This document shows positions 1 to 11,484 of a stretch of DNA of 64,000 nucleotides, piece by piece. This stretch comes from Paraphysoderma sedebokerense (taxonomy: Eukaryota > Blastocladiomycota > Physodermatomycetes > Physodermatales > Physodermataceae). Every line of letters starts with the position of its first letter. Within the stretch, counting starts at the first letter, position 1. The translations under genes were made by a program, and so were the position numbers. The stretch covers positions 665,146 to 729,145 of the forward strand of contig JAHLJZ010000005.1 of the NCBI GenBank assembly GCA_025602915.1, read 5' to 3'. The notes beneath the pieces are model-generated. The model was not told the origin of the DNA. It made no database searches and saw only the letters and a program-made list of their open reading frames with translations.

Positions 1-108
1 TGAATTACTTAAACTCTCTCTCGTCATCTTTCTTGGTCTCTACCTTGCTTTGAAAGCTTTACTCAATCTAAATCGCCCAACCACAAGTAGCATATTCATT
101 CGTCTACA

Positions 109-3100
109 ATGCCTGCTATCCGTGGTTTCCGCTCATACGCTGGCAAAACTCAAGGTTTGCGACTCAATGCTTTCTCATTTCGAGCATCCATCCTGTTGAA
201 GACAGATCTTTGTCTTCGGATCCTTCTTCTGCCGTTTTTTTTGGCGCATTGTGGTAGCATATACCCAACCCTCGCAAGAGGGAAGGTGCCATTCCTTCGT
301 GACAGTGTTGTACCTCTTGGCACATACTTGCCCCTTTCATCTTTTACCTTTCCAGCATTGGATTCTTTTCCTTTATTCTCTTTCTGGACCGACTCTTTTG
401 GTGCATTTGTTTCCTCCACCCTTCTTCATGCTCTTCACGCGTTATACTAGAGTTGGATTGTTTATTCTTTCTGAACATCAGCTACTGTATATGTTAAGTC
501 CTGTCTTTCTTTTTCATACAACATCTTTCATTTACGCTACTTCCCAATCAGCATATATGCTGGCTTGTTGAGTCAGATTTTCTTGGCATATATGCTGACC
601 TTAGCCATGATTCTGTTTTTGACTTGTGTTGTTTACCGCCCTCTGTGACTAACCTAACATCTCTTCAGCCTTTTCTCGCAGTATTGCCACTGGTCAACGG
701 TCTGGTTTCAGATCCGTAGGAAGCTCTGAACCCATCGGTCGTATCCGCCACTCTTATCGCGAAACAGGATCCGTGGTTCTCAATTTGAATCGACCTTTGA
801 GGAATGCTCCAGTCGTTAACGACGAAAACGATGAACTCGCTCCTAAAGAAATTGCTCCATCTGCTGGACTTGCGCGACGAAACCAAGGATCCCCTGACCC
901 AACCTGTACGTTGCAATCCTCCAACGCTAATTGTCTTCCTCTATTTCCATCGTTCATAACATCTTTGTTTGCATCCAAAGCTTTAGACGTGGCAGCTCTC
1001 GTCAGTACGTTCAGTTTCTGTGCCTTGTTGATCCATCTACGATTCTACATAAATCTAACCATTAATGGGTTCAATTATAGCATCTTTTTCTAAGTTAAAG
1101 ATTTCCGTTGATGTCGAAGGTGTGTTTACTACGGTTCTAGCCTTTTGTATGACTCAAATGCTAATCTTAATTCAGCGCTCAACTCAACTACTGCAGCTCG
1201 TATTCCGAGTCCTGCTTCAGCTGCGCCTGATTCTGTATATGTACCCGCTCATACAATCGGCGGTTACCGGCCAATGTTTTGTATCGGTTTGTTGCATGAA
1301 TGTAAGTAAGCCTGTTATACTCCAACTTTTTCATTGTCTGCCCTATTAACAACCATTCTTCTTTCCTTCGTTCAGCCAAAGTATCACCATGTTCCTCGGT
1401 TCGTGCGAATGGTGGAGCGCCTCAACACCAAAGACGCAGATTCGTAGCTACCCTACTTCAAGTTCCGCGTAAGTCATTTTGGTGTTATTCTTATGCTGAT
1501 ACATCGATGCGTCAGCCCCGAATGCTAACATTATTCCTTCCGTCGAAGGTCGACCTCCTTTGGGGGCTTTCCATTGTGACGCATCGCCCGTCAGAGGTAC
1601 ATGACCCGGTGTTTCCTTCTGTTATTGTGCTCATGCTTATGGCTTTTGCTTTACACTAGGCGATGTTTCAATGAGAGACGCGAGTATCGTCGAGGAACAA
1701 GGTATTTTCACCTTCTAATACATTGTTCAGTCCGTTGCAGTTAGGTAACAGCCGTGTTTTATTCACAGATCATTCACTATTGGATGCTCTTGGTTTATTG
1801 GTTCCCACTACGGAAAATCCCGCAACCGATGCCCATGGGGAACCTGATATTTTCGCGGAAGATTTATCGTTACTGGAAGCATTAGATTTGGCGCCCATTT
1901 CGGTGGCTTCATCAAGACTTTCCCCTCGTCCACAAAGTTCGCAGGCTCCATTAATACCTGAGCGGAGACGTGCCGCAATTGAAACCCGCACTGCTGCCCC
2001 GTTACGTATCACCATTCCGGCTATTCCAACTAACACCGCTGCGGCTTCTCAACCGGTCGAAACAGCTCTTCAGCAACATGGTAAGTGGCCTGTTGGAAGA
2101 ATGAGAGAGAAGTGTACTAATCTGTCGTTGGATTGCTCAGCTTATCGTCCCATTCGCTATTTGCTTAAGCCATTTTTTCGCGACTTCGATCCCGCCCCAA
2201 GTCGCGCTAATGACGGTAAGGCGTAGCATCTCCAGTTGTTTTGAATTGGTTCACTCATCTCTTCTTTTCAATATTACCAACAGAATACCTCCGTCCTAAC
2301 GTCATTCAACCTTCCCGTTCGTCGAAGCGAAAGTTGTCTCAGACACAGGCGGAAAATATTGACGAGCCACAATCCAAGCGGCGAAGTACCCACAGACGCA
2401 TTGAGAAGCCTCGTAAGACATTCTAATTAATCTGGACGAAGGCTACTTAATAGCTATGAAGCTAATTTGATACTCCCTTGCGTTAGGTCCTCTGAATTTA
2501 CTTTTAGGTGATGATACTCCCGCATCACCTTGTACGTATTCCATTTTTTGATTCAGTCATTCAGCCAAGATCTCTAGCTGACAGCAACAACAACAGTCGA
2601 ACCGAAACGGAGCTTTTTCAATGCCACTCAAAATAGGAAGAGAAATCGCGAGGCCGAGCCTCAAGTCTCGGAGAGATCCTCTCGTCGTCGTCGCATTCTT
2701 GGCAATGTGGAAAACTCGACCAGTAGACCGCAGGCAAAGAGCGACAATGCCAAAAGAAGAAGGTCCGAAGACGATGAATGTTCAAGACCTCGAAAATTGC
2801 AACGCACATCATCATCTGGCCGCTCCTCTCGTCGTTCTACTCTTTCGTCAAATGTAACCAAAAAAGACAAGCTTAGGCAATCCGAAGTATGCTTCACGTT
2901 TGCGTCAACTCGTTTAGTTTTGAAATACCTTCTAACTCTCATGTTCATCTTACTCTAATTTCCATTTCTCTGGAAACATCAGGGATGTTCCAAATCCGGA
3001 AAGCCGAATGTTGTAAGTGCTCTTTCATTGATTGTTCCAATGATTATCAAATTGACTGTATATTGTAGCAGAATATTCAACGTCGCGCTAAGGAACGCCA

Positions 3101-3164
3101 ATGTGGATGGTTTAATCGAATCTTTGCAGCGGTCTCTACTGTTTGGCATGCATGGACTATGTAA
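109..3164 (+). CDS. Multi-exon basic protein of unknown function
   Basis: I do not recognise this gene. It is read as a chain of at least ten short exons joined by GT-AG introns. Exon 1 starts at the ATG at 109 and ends near 154. The next exon runs from about 670 to 905 and the last begins near 3069 and stops at 3164. The product is disordered, with Ser, Arg and Pro-rich stretches. Near 1769 and 1858 it carries two copies of a short acidic-hydrophobic motif, SLLDALGLL and SLLEALDLA. Further on are Lys/Arg clusters that could be nuclear localisation signals (2310-2410 and 2640-2860). The C-terminus is Trp/Phe-containing and ends AWTM. A nuclear protein is an inference from composition only. 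Exon joins are tentative, and frames agree across several but not all introns I checked. Confidence 0.45.
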
Positions 3165-3819
3165 AGTGCGGACTATCATGTTAAACTCCTGTCGACACAC
3201 CAGGCCTTCTCTCAATCATCCGGCCAATCCACTTCTTTCTGAATCGTCATTCGCTTTTCGTATTAGAATACTCTAAAACGTCAACGTGTCGGTGAAAAAA
3301 CTTCAAATATTTCAAATTATTTTCTTCTTCATTTCGGCTCTCGATACTTTGGTTTGGCAAGACAGGATTAATTCGGTGTATGGAGGACAGTTGTTTTTAC
3401 ATGGAACGGGGTAGTGGAATTTTTTGTCCTTAACTTTGAGTTGATACTTTAGATGGCACTGGAAGTATGGCTTGATTATGCGAAGTGGAGGGAGGTCGAG
3501 TTTTGATGCTATCAGGTAGTCTGTGCCAACTGTTGCAGAGGTCCAAGAAGAGAGGGACGAAGGGGGACATTGGAGCAAGGGGAGGCCAGGTAAGTGCGGT
3601 GACAGAAGGGCGAAGGGTCAGTTAGAAATTGGGGAGTGGGACAAAGGTCCATTCGCCACCCGGCGTCGCGAAAATGGTAAGTGTGCCGCCGAAGGTCTGT
3701 GGTGGGAAAGGTGAGTATGGCGGCAGTGAGAGGTAAAAGTGGTCGGCGTATGTATTAATTTTATTATCTTCCGGCCATTATCTGTCCTTGATACTGATAC
3801 ACATTTTTCATCCAGTCCT
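3165..3819. other. Intergenic, no supported gene
   Basis: Open frames on both strands here are short, and none shows a domain or a convincing intron chain. It includes the 3' flank of the preceding gene and a G-rich stretch around 3540-3720. I see nothing that can be named. Confidence 0.4.
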
Positions 3820-4515
3820 ATGGGTAGGGCAGGATCCCATAAGTTGGTCCTGCACGGCGACTTGGCACAAGAAGAGCAGTTAGCAACCCCCGACGAAACC
3901 AGATCTTTGACTTTCGCAACGTGGGCATGCCGACGCTGCAGCTGTTTCAAAAAGTTATGTTATTATATCTTTACTTTCTTTATACTTGTTCAACATTTTG
4001 CACTCCATGCTGGTTTGCTAACTATCTCCCTTACTATTTCGGGGGAACTCTGAGCCGGTCCCACAATGTCCTGGAAACGGTTCCGAGTTCCCCACCCTTC
4101 CGCAAGATTTATCCTTGGCATGCCCACGCCAAATCATCGCTGTATATTGAACGTGAATGCGTAAACTTAACCATATCGGGCTGGTTGCGTCGAGGTATAG
4201 GAGCAGTGTGCCATCGTCGGGCGGGAATGAGCCGATTCGCCTCTCTTAGTGAAGCGATGTCCGGGACAATGGGTATATATTATTTTCTTTTTGGCAGCTT
4301 ACTGGTATGTCTACCATGGTAACTCTAACATCCTGTAATTTCAAAACAGTGATGGACCCGATTCCCCCTCCCCTCACTTACCGCAATACATGAACGACCC
4401 ATTGCACTCGCCCTTTCGCGTCACCGTCACTGAACCTTCCCCTCCTCTGTTCCTCCAAATCCCTCTCCTCGAGTGCCTTTCGGTGCGGTTCACAGATTGC
4501 CTGACCAGCTATTGA
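3820..4515 (+). CDS. Possible small multi-exon gene, unknown
   Basis: This is a weak gene model. An open stretch with coding-like composition starts at the ATG at 3820 and runs to about 3949. A second starts at an ATG near 4065, and a last open stretch ends at the stop at 4513-4515. Joining the later parts in frame needs an intron from about 4271 to 4295, a 7-base exon, and a second intron ending near 4349. All of those sites have GT-AG ends, but a micro-exon makes the model doubtful. No domain is recognised. It could equally be non-coding sequence or the remains of a gene. Confidence 0.18.
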
Positions 4516-5425
4516 CTCGAACCCTTCGAAGAAACTGCCTGGCAAGACGGAAAGTGGATGTATGAGCACATTTTATTGATAGCGCTCACAACTCTATAAT
4601 TGAAAATTGGGGCCAATATGGAGGAAAAATCGCTGCAACCACATGGAATACAAGAAAAACTATTATCTCAAGACACGGAAAAAAACATAGAAACTCAAGA
4701 ACCAAAGAAAAGAAAGATACTAGGATAGAAAAAAGACAAAACAAATCTTTATATAACAAATTTTATAAGCGAAGAGACTAATGGATGATGCAACTTTTTT
4801 GACAATCATAAATTCATGTATAATGCTTTCTTTTTTTTTTTATGGAAAATTCAATTTTGTTTTTGTATGGTCAAAATATTTGGTTTTTTTTCTTTATATC
4901 CTTTGGATTCCTGTGCGAGATCATAATAAATTAATGAACCAATTTTGTGTATATACTTTCAAAAATTTCCAATTTTTTTAGGATAATAATTTGAAATATA
5001 TTACTATGATGACAAAACTCAGAGCTATTTCAACTTGAATACCATTAATTAAACATAATTTGATGAACGTAGTAAGGCGACCTAACGAAGCATCGAAGTT
5101 TTTCCAATATTACACGGCAGACACACAGCTAATTCTGCTCTTGGCTCGTGGATTGTGTAGTGGCAAGATTTTCCGATCAACGGGGTGTTACTTGGGCTCT
5201 GTTCTGAGTGCACATTTATTGCTAACAACCATAGTAATCGAGCAATATGCATTCAGATAATCCTCGGGACGCGTCCAAGCAAAAGGTGGGCTTTGTAGGA
5301 AGATAGGCACGGATGGATGCTCCCACCATTTACAAGATGTAGATACCAATTCGCATCTTTTTCATGCATTACAGAATCCTCTCATCCAACCACTAACAAC
5401 TTTTATTCCACGTTTTGAAATTACG
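4516..5425. other. AT-rich intergenic region
   Basis: The stretch is strongly A/T-rich, with poly-T and poly-A runs between about 4640 and 5000, and holds only short open frames (for example 66 codons at 5060-5260) without recognisable content. It probably includes the promoter of the gene starting at 5426. Confidence 0.5.
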
Positions 5426-6505
5426 ATGTCCAATAAAACTTCCATAGGTGCTCAACCAGATATCGATCTTGACGACCCCGTTTCGACAGATTTCGTCGCT
5501 TCGTCTTTTGGCTCAACTTCCAGTCTAAACTCTTCGTTTAACTCAGCTGCGCAATCTACAACATCTGATACATTGAATTCACATGAATATCGAACCGCTA
5601 AAGGAATTTCACGAACATCAACTCTACGAAACTTGTATCTCCGCCAGCCAACACTTCTGGGAAATTCAGTCTTGTCAAATTCAATTTCCGGAAAAGCAAC
5701 AACTCCAGCTCCAAACACATTCAATCTCTTAATTTCAATTCAAAATACTGCTAGAAGAGCTTCTCTGTCATCTTCGCAGTCAAATTTTACGTCGACATCA
5801 TCCTCTACTTTCAATTCAAAAAGAACAAGTTACATTGAACCGCAATCTCCAGACAGCGCGATTAGTATTGCGTCTTTACTTCTCCAACAGTCTTCCTTGC
5901 AATCAATTGAAAATGGGGAGACTCCCAAAGCTCAACAAAATCAAAAGTTGTGTGAAACAGAATTGTCTCAAATGCTGGAAAATATAACGCGAGAATTCTC
6001 GTTGAAGAAACGGACTAATCGAAAATCCTCATATCCGTCGCAAAGCGATTATATCAGTGTTAAATTTGAATTCATTCCCCTATTTAATATCCCGTATTCG
6101 AATTCTTTAATTTGTCTAATAGATGATATCGTCAGCCAGGTACAGCAGGTTGTCAACTCCCTACTTGACTTTGGAATCGCGATATGCGAGGAAAGCGAAA
6201 AATGGCTACCAGGAATTCTCGACATGGTGGAAACGGTTTTTCTGAAAGTTTGGGAAAGCAAATGGAAAATTGGACTAGATTCTAGTGTTGTCAACCTGCT
6301 CAGCTTTTGGCCCACGAAGCCTATCTCTAAACTGGGCGGAGCTAGATTTCAAAATGCAACTAAGCTCTCCACCCTACAGCAACTCCATGATGCTATTTCG
6401 AGGCAGAACATCATAATACGCTTGATATTTTCGATGTGGCTAACATTACTGTCGCCTATGTATTATGTTGTCAGACAAATCGGAATGTCAGTGCCAAAAT
6501 GCTAA
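5426..6505 (+). CDS. Ser/Thr-rich protein with C-terminal membrane segment
   Basis: This intronless frame has 359 codons. The first ~200 residues are Ser/Thr/Asn-rich and look disordered. Residues ~210-280 are predicted to be more ordered, with a hydrophobic amphipathic stretch, and a hydrophobic segment close to the C-terminus (about residues 328-350) looks like a membrane anchor. No family is recognised. A short motif (SKRTS, then SPDSAI) recurs as SKRAS and PPDSAI in the convergent gene that ends 245 bases downstream. Both genes also share the plan of a Ser-rich N-terminus and a membrane C-terminus, so they may be diverged copies. The start is the only ATG near the frame opening and no upstream exon is evident. 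Confidence 0.65.
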   Translation: MSNKTSIGAQPDIDLDDPVSTDFVASSFGSTSSLNSSFNSAAQSTTSDTLNSHEYRTAKGISRTSTLRNLYLRQPTLLGNSVLSNSISGKATTPAPNTFNLLISIQNTARRASLSSSQSNFTSTSSSTFNSKRTSYIEPQSPDSAISIASLLLQQSSLQSIENGETPKAQQNQKLCETELSQMLENITREFSLKKRTNRKSSYPSQSDYISVKFEFIPLFNIPYSNSLICLIDDIVSQVQQVVNSLLDFGIAICEESEKWLPGILDMVETVFLKVWESKWKIGLDSSVVNLLSFWPTKPISKLGGARFQNATKLSTLQQLHDAISRQNIIIRLIFSMWLTLLSPMYYVVRQIGMSVPKC

Positions 6506-6749
6506 CAATTCGTTATATAATGTATATATTAGATACTACGGATGTGCAAATGCGCAGATTTACAAATCAGAGATTAGAATATTGCATAGCCGGGTGGCAG
6601 ATTTATTTTAATGCACCTCTTCCAATCAGTACTAATAAAAGGTTTTGACCTTGGCTAATGTTCGACTGACATGCTTCACTGAAAATCAACTGTTTTACTT
6701 ATAAACTAACAAAGTGAGAATGCTGACAGAAGTTGCTGTAATCCTTATA

Positions 6750-8057
6750 CTAAAACCTCATTTTACTTAGGGATATTGTCCGTTTCAATAATAATGCAAT
6801 CGGATCGGTTAACGTTAAATCGTAATCGTTAGACAAAGAATTAATATACTCACTTATCTCCGATTTGAAAGTCGATTCATTTTTCTTCAAAACTTTGGGA
6901 GTCCCCAATTTGTATCTGACTGATTTTGCTCCAATAGTGCTTTTGTTTGCTCTCTTCACTTCCGTCATCCCCTTTCTCGCTTGTTTTACTCCCCACCAAA
7001 TGATTCGCGGTGGATACACCACTGAGACCATTATAACCATGTAAGATGGAAACAGTACTAAAGCCAATGCCAATACAGTAAGTTGCACCGCCGTCGGTTT
7101 TTGTCGGACGGATTTGTAGACGCGAGAACCAAGATTAAATCCGGGAAGTAAAGTGACCAAAATATCAACATAATGTGGAATTCTGACATTAATAACAGGA
7201 GAAATCAGAGATTTTAGATATCGTTTGAATTTCTGTGTATTAAATACGAATGAAATGGTGGTGGTGAATTGATTTCGCAAGAATTCGCCCAAGCGACGAC
7301 ATAAATTGGCAAAAAAATAAAAAACGGTCAGGAGAAAAATAATAGAGCTACTAATAATGTGATCGAGCATCGACTGAGTCCATATTCGAACAGATGCAAA
7401 TCTATGCAGTGTCGATTGATTGCTTGCCGCTGCGAATTTAACTTTTGGTTGTCTCTGCTGACCCATCCCAATGGCACTATCTGGAGGTTCAGGTGAGCTT
7501 GCAGATATGAGTTCGGAGGATGATGCTCGTTTCGATGTCGTAATATCATGTAAACTGGACGATGCCATCGACTTGGTCACTAAACTTGGAAGACTGCATA
7601 AACCAAGATTACTGAGTGATCCGTAAGAGGTTCGCGCTGAACTCGATCTTGAATCATTATCTTCGAAAACTGTATTGTTCACATTTCGTCCCATGAATTT
7701 GCCAAAATGAGAAGTAGGTTGAAATAGTTTGCTAGGGACATTCTTTTGCGCGATGTTACAGGTTGCAGAGACGATGAATCGGTTCTTGTAGGTCGGCGAG
7801 GCAATTTCTGATAAACTTTTGAAGGATGAAGAGAACTTAGGAGATTTCAACACATTGGTAGGAGCATCCATATGTGGGACAGATTTTACTGTCTCGGTCG
7901 GTGTTGCAAGGGGATTTGTGAGGGCGTCAGGATTAGCGGAGCGAGTTTTTGAGGAACTAATGATTCTCTCAGAATCAATTTTATCCCCGTTTGGAACCCT
8001 AATTTTACTCAAATGATAGTCCGTTTCACTTGTTTCATTGAATTGCTGACCATACAT
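6750..8057 (-). CDS. Ser-rich membrane protein, unknown
   Basis: An intronless frame of 435 codons that converges on the 5426-6505 gene. Residues 1-220 are Ser-rich and disordered. A hydrophobic segment lies near residues 234-256 (SIIFLLTVFYFFANL). A second strongly hydrophobic region lies near residues 325-350 (VLALALVLFPSYMVIMV) and is followed by a basic stretch, so two membrane segments with an intervening loop are likely. The cytosolic tail is basic at first and ends KMRF. No family is recognised. A PPDSAI motif near residue 195 echoes SPDSAI in its neighbour. An organelle-membrane role is conceivable but is only inferred from topology. Confidence 0.65.
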   Translation of the reverse strand: MYGQQFNETSETDYHLSKIRVPNGDKIDSERIISSSKTRSANPDALTNPLATPTETVKSVPHMDAPTNVLKSPKFSSSFKSLSEIASPTYKNRFIVSATCNIAQKNVPSKLFQPTSHFGKFMGRNVNNTVFEDNDSRSSSARTSYGSLSNLGLCSLPSLVTKSMASSSLHDITTSKRASSSELISASSPEPPDSAIGMGQQRQPKVKFAAASNQSTLHRFASVRIWTQSMLDHIISSSIIFLLTVFYFFANLCRRLGEFLRNQFTTTISFVFNTQKFKRYLKSLISPVINVRIPHYVDILVTLLPGFNLGSRVYKSVRQKPTAVQLTVLALALVLFPSYMVIMVSVVYPPRIIWWGVKQARKGMTEVKRANKSTIGAKSVRYKLGTPKVLKKNESTFKSEISEYINSLSNDYDLTLTDPIALLLKRTISLSKMRF

Positions 8058-8388
8058 TGATCTGGCAGTTCGACCGATGTTCCGGAGAAAATAAAAGTAG
8101 CAGCGAAGGATACTGGGATGGTGACAACAGGTATTGATTTCTTATAAAAAGATTGCAGAACTCTTTATGCAGATGAGAAATGCGGTATATGTAGCAGTGT
8201 GTAAAATATTGTATCAGAAGGAATTTGGAATCGAGGGGTGTATTATAACGTCGAAAATTTGAAAATCCCACGTTCGTGTTGCACATTGCCCGAGAGGGCC
8301 ATTCTGACACGTTATTATTTGAGTTATGATACAGTGAAGCAAAATGATATCAACAATCATGGCACTTTCCGAGAGATCATGAATTTTC
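8058..8388. other. Gap between NDC1 stop and Ser-rich gene start
   Basis: The interval must hold the 3' flank of the NDC1-like gene and the promoter of the gene beginning at 8057 on the same strand. A 91-codon minus-strand frame (8035-8310) overlaps the next gene's start and has no domain, so it is not called. Confidence 0.4.
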
Positions 8389-11115
8389 TCATCCCTCCTT
8401 GAAATCTATGAAGCTCTGTAGTTTCGCTGCATACTTGCTGGGCAGTTTGAACTCTCGAAGATGATCGTGGAAAGTGATGGTGATCAAGTAAATCGCATTT
8501 TGAAGTGCTATAATTGAAAAAAGAAATATGTTAACATCCTCATATCTACCCAAAGAACAATAAATCCGAACCTACCGTCAATAACCGCACAGCATATTTT
8601 TTCGACATCGTCAGCATTACCTAAACTTGCCGCCATTTTTCGTGTCCTTTCATTCATCCAAGCGGCCGTATTACGCTCAACCATATTGCGACTAGTGGTT
8701 CCAAATTTCTTCAATCCAAGAGCGGACTTTCGCTGATACAAACTATTTTGATGCAATCGCCAACCGGAAAAGGTCGGTTGATTTAGGTAATTCTCGATAG
8801 CCATTAAAGTTGCTATTAAACACTGCAATATTCTTGTGATGTCTCGCTGCACAACGCCATAGTCGTCTTCCTTGATCGAAGATGAAGTAAGGATTGCGAG
8901 CGCTGAATGCAAACGCATGTAGTCAGTATCCATTGAATTTCATCGAGAGAGGGCCACATAAAAAAAGCATACACTCAATGGCCCATGTCTGCATTTGCCA
9001 ATTAGTAAATATGACTCTTGTTCGAACTTTGACGTTGGTATCGGCGACGTGAGATAAGGACAACTGACGAGGAAGATACTTTTCTGCCAGATATAACCCA
9101 AATTCTCGAGCAGTCTTTGACACAGTAGCCCTGATTCGCGCTGGCAAAGGTTCTTTAAGAGGAAGCTTTGGGGCTGCAAGGGTTGGTTGAAACAGCGTGG
9201 GTCGCATTGGCTGATTAGAGGGAATAAAGGATAATTGCGAACTCGGAATGGGTGTAACTTGCTTAAGAGGAGGCACATTATCGTCAACTGAGTAGATACG
9301 GTTTACAAAGGCCAAACCGAACTTGATGATTTTAGTCAATAGAGACTCTTTGCTGGCGGCGAAGACGTTTTCTTGGGTATGAAGAACATGTCGAGGAGCG
9401 GCAGAAATGGTCATACCGCCTGGAATCGTGGAGCCGGCATCAATAGGCTGATGAGATGGAGGGGCTGAAGGTCGGGTATACTTAGTGACAAAATCTGGCT
9501 GACGTTGCGCTGCCGTTCTGCGCTCAACTTCGATCGATTCTCTTAAACTATCAATTACTTTTATACATGCGTCACACACATGTGTCCACATCTGTCGGTC
9601 GATATCCCGAAATATTGTTATCCGTTTAGAAGGCTCTGTCTTCACAATAAGAAGAAGTTCAAGAAACGCATGATGCTATTATCAATTGATGAAAGTATTA
9701 GTTTTCACAAAAACTCGGCCATCGAAAATATTGTTTTACCTGCATGAACGGCTTATCGAATCGCATCAACCCATCTAATAAGCAACCGTTGGAATCAATC
9801 GCATTTTTTTGAGTTATTTGAGCAGGCTACCATTAACAGAAAGTCAGATTATGCATCTTGTATCACAAGTATTGAAATCTTACCTGGGTCCAAAAGACCT
9901 CACAAATCATAAAAATGACATTCCAAGAGCCGATCATAAAAAGACCGACTCCGGCGAGTCGGACAGCCAACGATAATCTGAATAGCATTTTCAATGGTGG
10001 AATCCAAGAGAAAGGTTCGATATCGATACTGCACATAACGACGGTATCAGCAAACATTCAACGGTCGTCTACAGGTATGCATGCAATACATACTCTGACA
10101 TCAAACTCGAGAAATATTGTACAGAGAAATACAAAAAATGACTTAAGAACCCATTAAACAGCCCGTACCAGATCAATAGGCTCCCGACTGACTTTCTGGA
10201 TTGTGTCACTACATGCGGTAAACGGTTTCTCAATGCTTTCCAAATCGGTAATCTTACAGTCGGAAACGTCAAAGCTCCAGTTCCGGTCAAAATGGCCATT
10301 ATTCGATAATAAAAAGGAATGATGAGGACAAAAGTCCAGTATGAAAGGGCCACCGGGTTTAACTTAGGTAGACCGGCCAATTTGATACTGATTTCGTTCT
10401 TTTGGTCCTCACCACGAGAAAAGCTAGAATAAATGTAAAACAAAATAATACTTAGATCGACATTCTGCTGCATTCAGTCGTAGTGATCGAGGCAAAGCAA
10501 ATAAAACGTTACTCGTCAGGTCGATGAAGCAACCACCTAGAATCAGGATTCTTTCGATCATTCGGATCCATCATTACAACATACGAATACCATCTTCCAA
10601 TCCATATTGCAGAAACAAGATGATACAAAATGGAATTCAAATTCTGCTTTGTCCACAATGATCGAAAGCCTGTTGGAGGTGCTGCGAACGGACTAGCTCG
10701 CTCTCGAAGTGATTCCTTCCGGTAGAAGAGAATTGGGAGAAAGGCAAAAACGAATAATGATGTTGCTCCTCGAAATGTCTCAATCGTAAATGCTTGAGTG
10801 AATATATCTGATTAAAATATTTGAAATAGTCCAAGTGGGATGGCCAATATTCAGTCGAAACACAAAAAAAAGTAGCAAAACAAGAAGCAATCGAGTTAGT
10901 CACTATCTTTCGGAATCAAATCAGAGAAATAAAGATATTGTTCTAGCGACAATACATTGATTGGATTTGCATTACTTACTGGAAGACTCTAACAGCGAAA
11001 ACCTCCCAATCTGAACAACTACCAGACTGAAAGCATAGGTGGAAAGTAACGTTTGTAGAGCCCGCCGATTCAGCTCTTCAATCATCAAGCGGCTATAAGG
11101 GTCGGCAGCCACCAT
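8389..11115 (-). CDS. NDC1: Nucleoporin Ndc1-like, nuclear envelope membrane protein
   Basis: Ndc1 anchors the nuclear pore complex and, in fungi, the spindle pole body in the nuclear envelope. The N-terminal half (from the ATG at 11113-11115) is built of several hydrophobic segments separated by short loops: QTLLSTYAFSLVVVQIG, a FRGATSLFVFAFLPILFY segment, WTFVLIIPFYYRIMAIL and GSLLIWYGLFNGFLSHFLYF. The C-terminal half is soluble and begins after a KRITIFRDIDRQMW stretch near 9600. It has a Ser/Pro-rich linker, then helical segments, and ends SFIDFKEG at the stop at 8389. This arrangement and the C-terminal helical region fit the Ndc1/Nup family. Introns divide the gene into about eight exons, and the first donor lies near 10980. 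The RRN6-like gene lies upstream on the same strand. Confidence 0.72.
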
Positions 11116-11484
11116 TTTTTACTTAAGACGAGAGGAAGCAGTGTTTATCAGTGATGGAAGTAGAATAAGTCGAAATGCGGCCGAGGATAAGGACGGAAGA
11201 GCGTGCAAACAGCGACTTATTCGATTCACGTTCAGAAAAATTCACTATTGAGAATCGGCCTGCTTAGCAGCTCGTCAATTTAACACTATTAAAAAATTTA
11301 AGTAGTCAATCATACGTAATTTCAGCCCACAATGTGAATAGTTGCTTTAGTACTCCAGAGTAGGGAGCTGCAATTTGTGAAGTAATTGTTCGTGTTCAAT
11401 GAAATATAATTATGCTGTACACAGTTCTAAATAAATTGTAATTATAAATCTTATATACAAGACAGTCGATTGCATTATAATATC
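11116..11484. promoter_or_regulatory. Upstream region of NDC1-like gene
   Basis: About 370 AT-rich bases separate the RRN6-like stop from the NDC1 start on the same strand. It should carry the promoter of the latter, but I see no defined site. Confidence 0.4.

Noticed and set aside
109-450. Plus-strand open frame of 113 codons reading on from the first exon
   Set aside because: It runs through a GT-starting intron at about 154 and has no coding character after that.
3618-3950. Minus-strand open frame of 110 codons
   Set aside because: No ATG-supported start with a domain, and no intron chain or neighbour to extend it.
8035-8310. Minus-strand frame of 91 codons as an upstream exon of the Ser-rich gene
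   Set aside because: The downstream gene already has a good ATG at 8057, and I found no convincing splice to link them.
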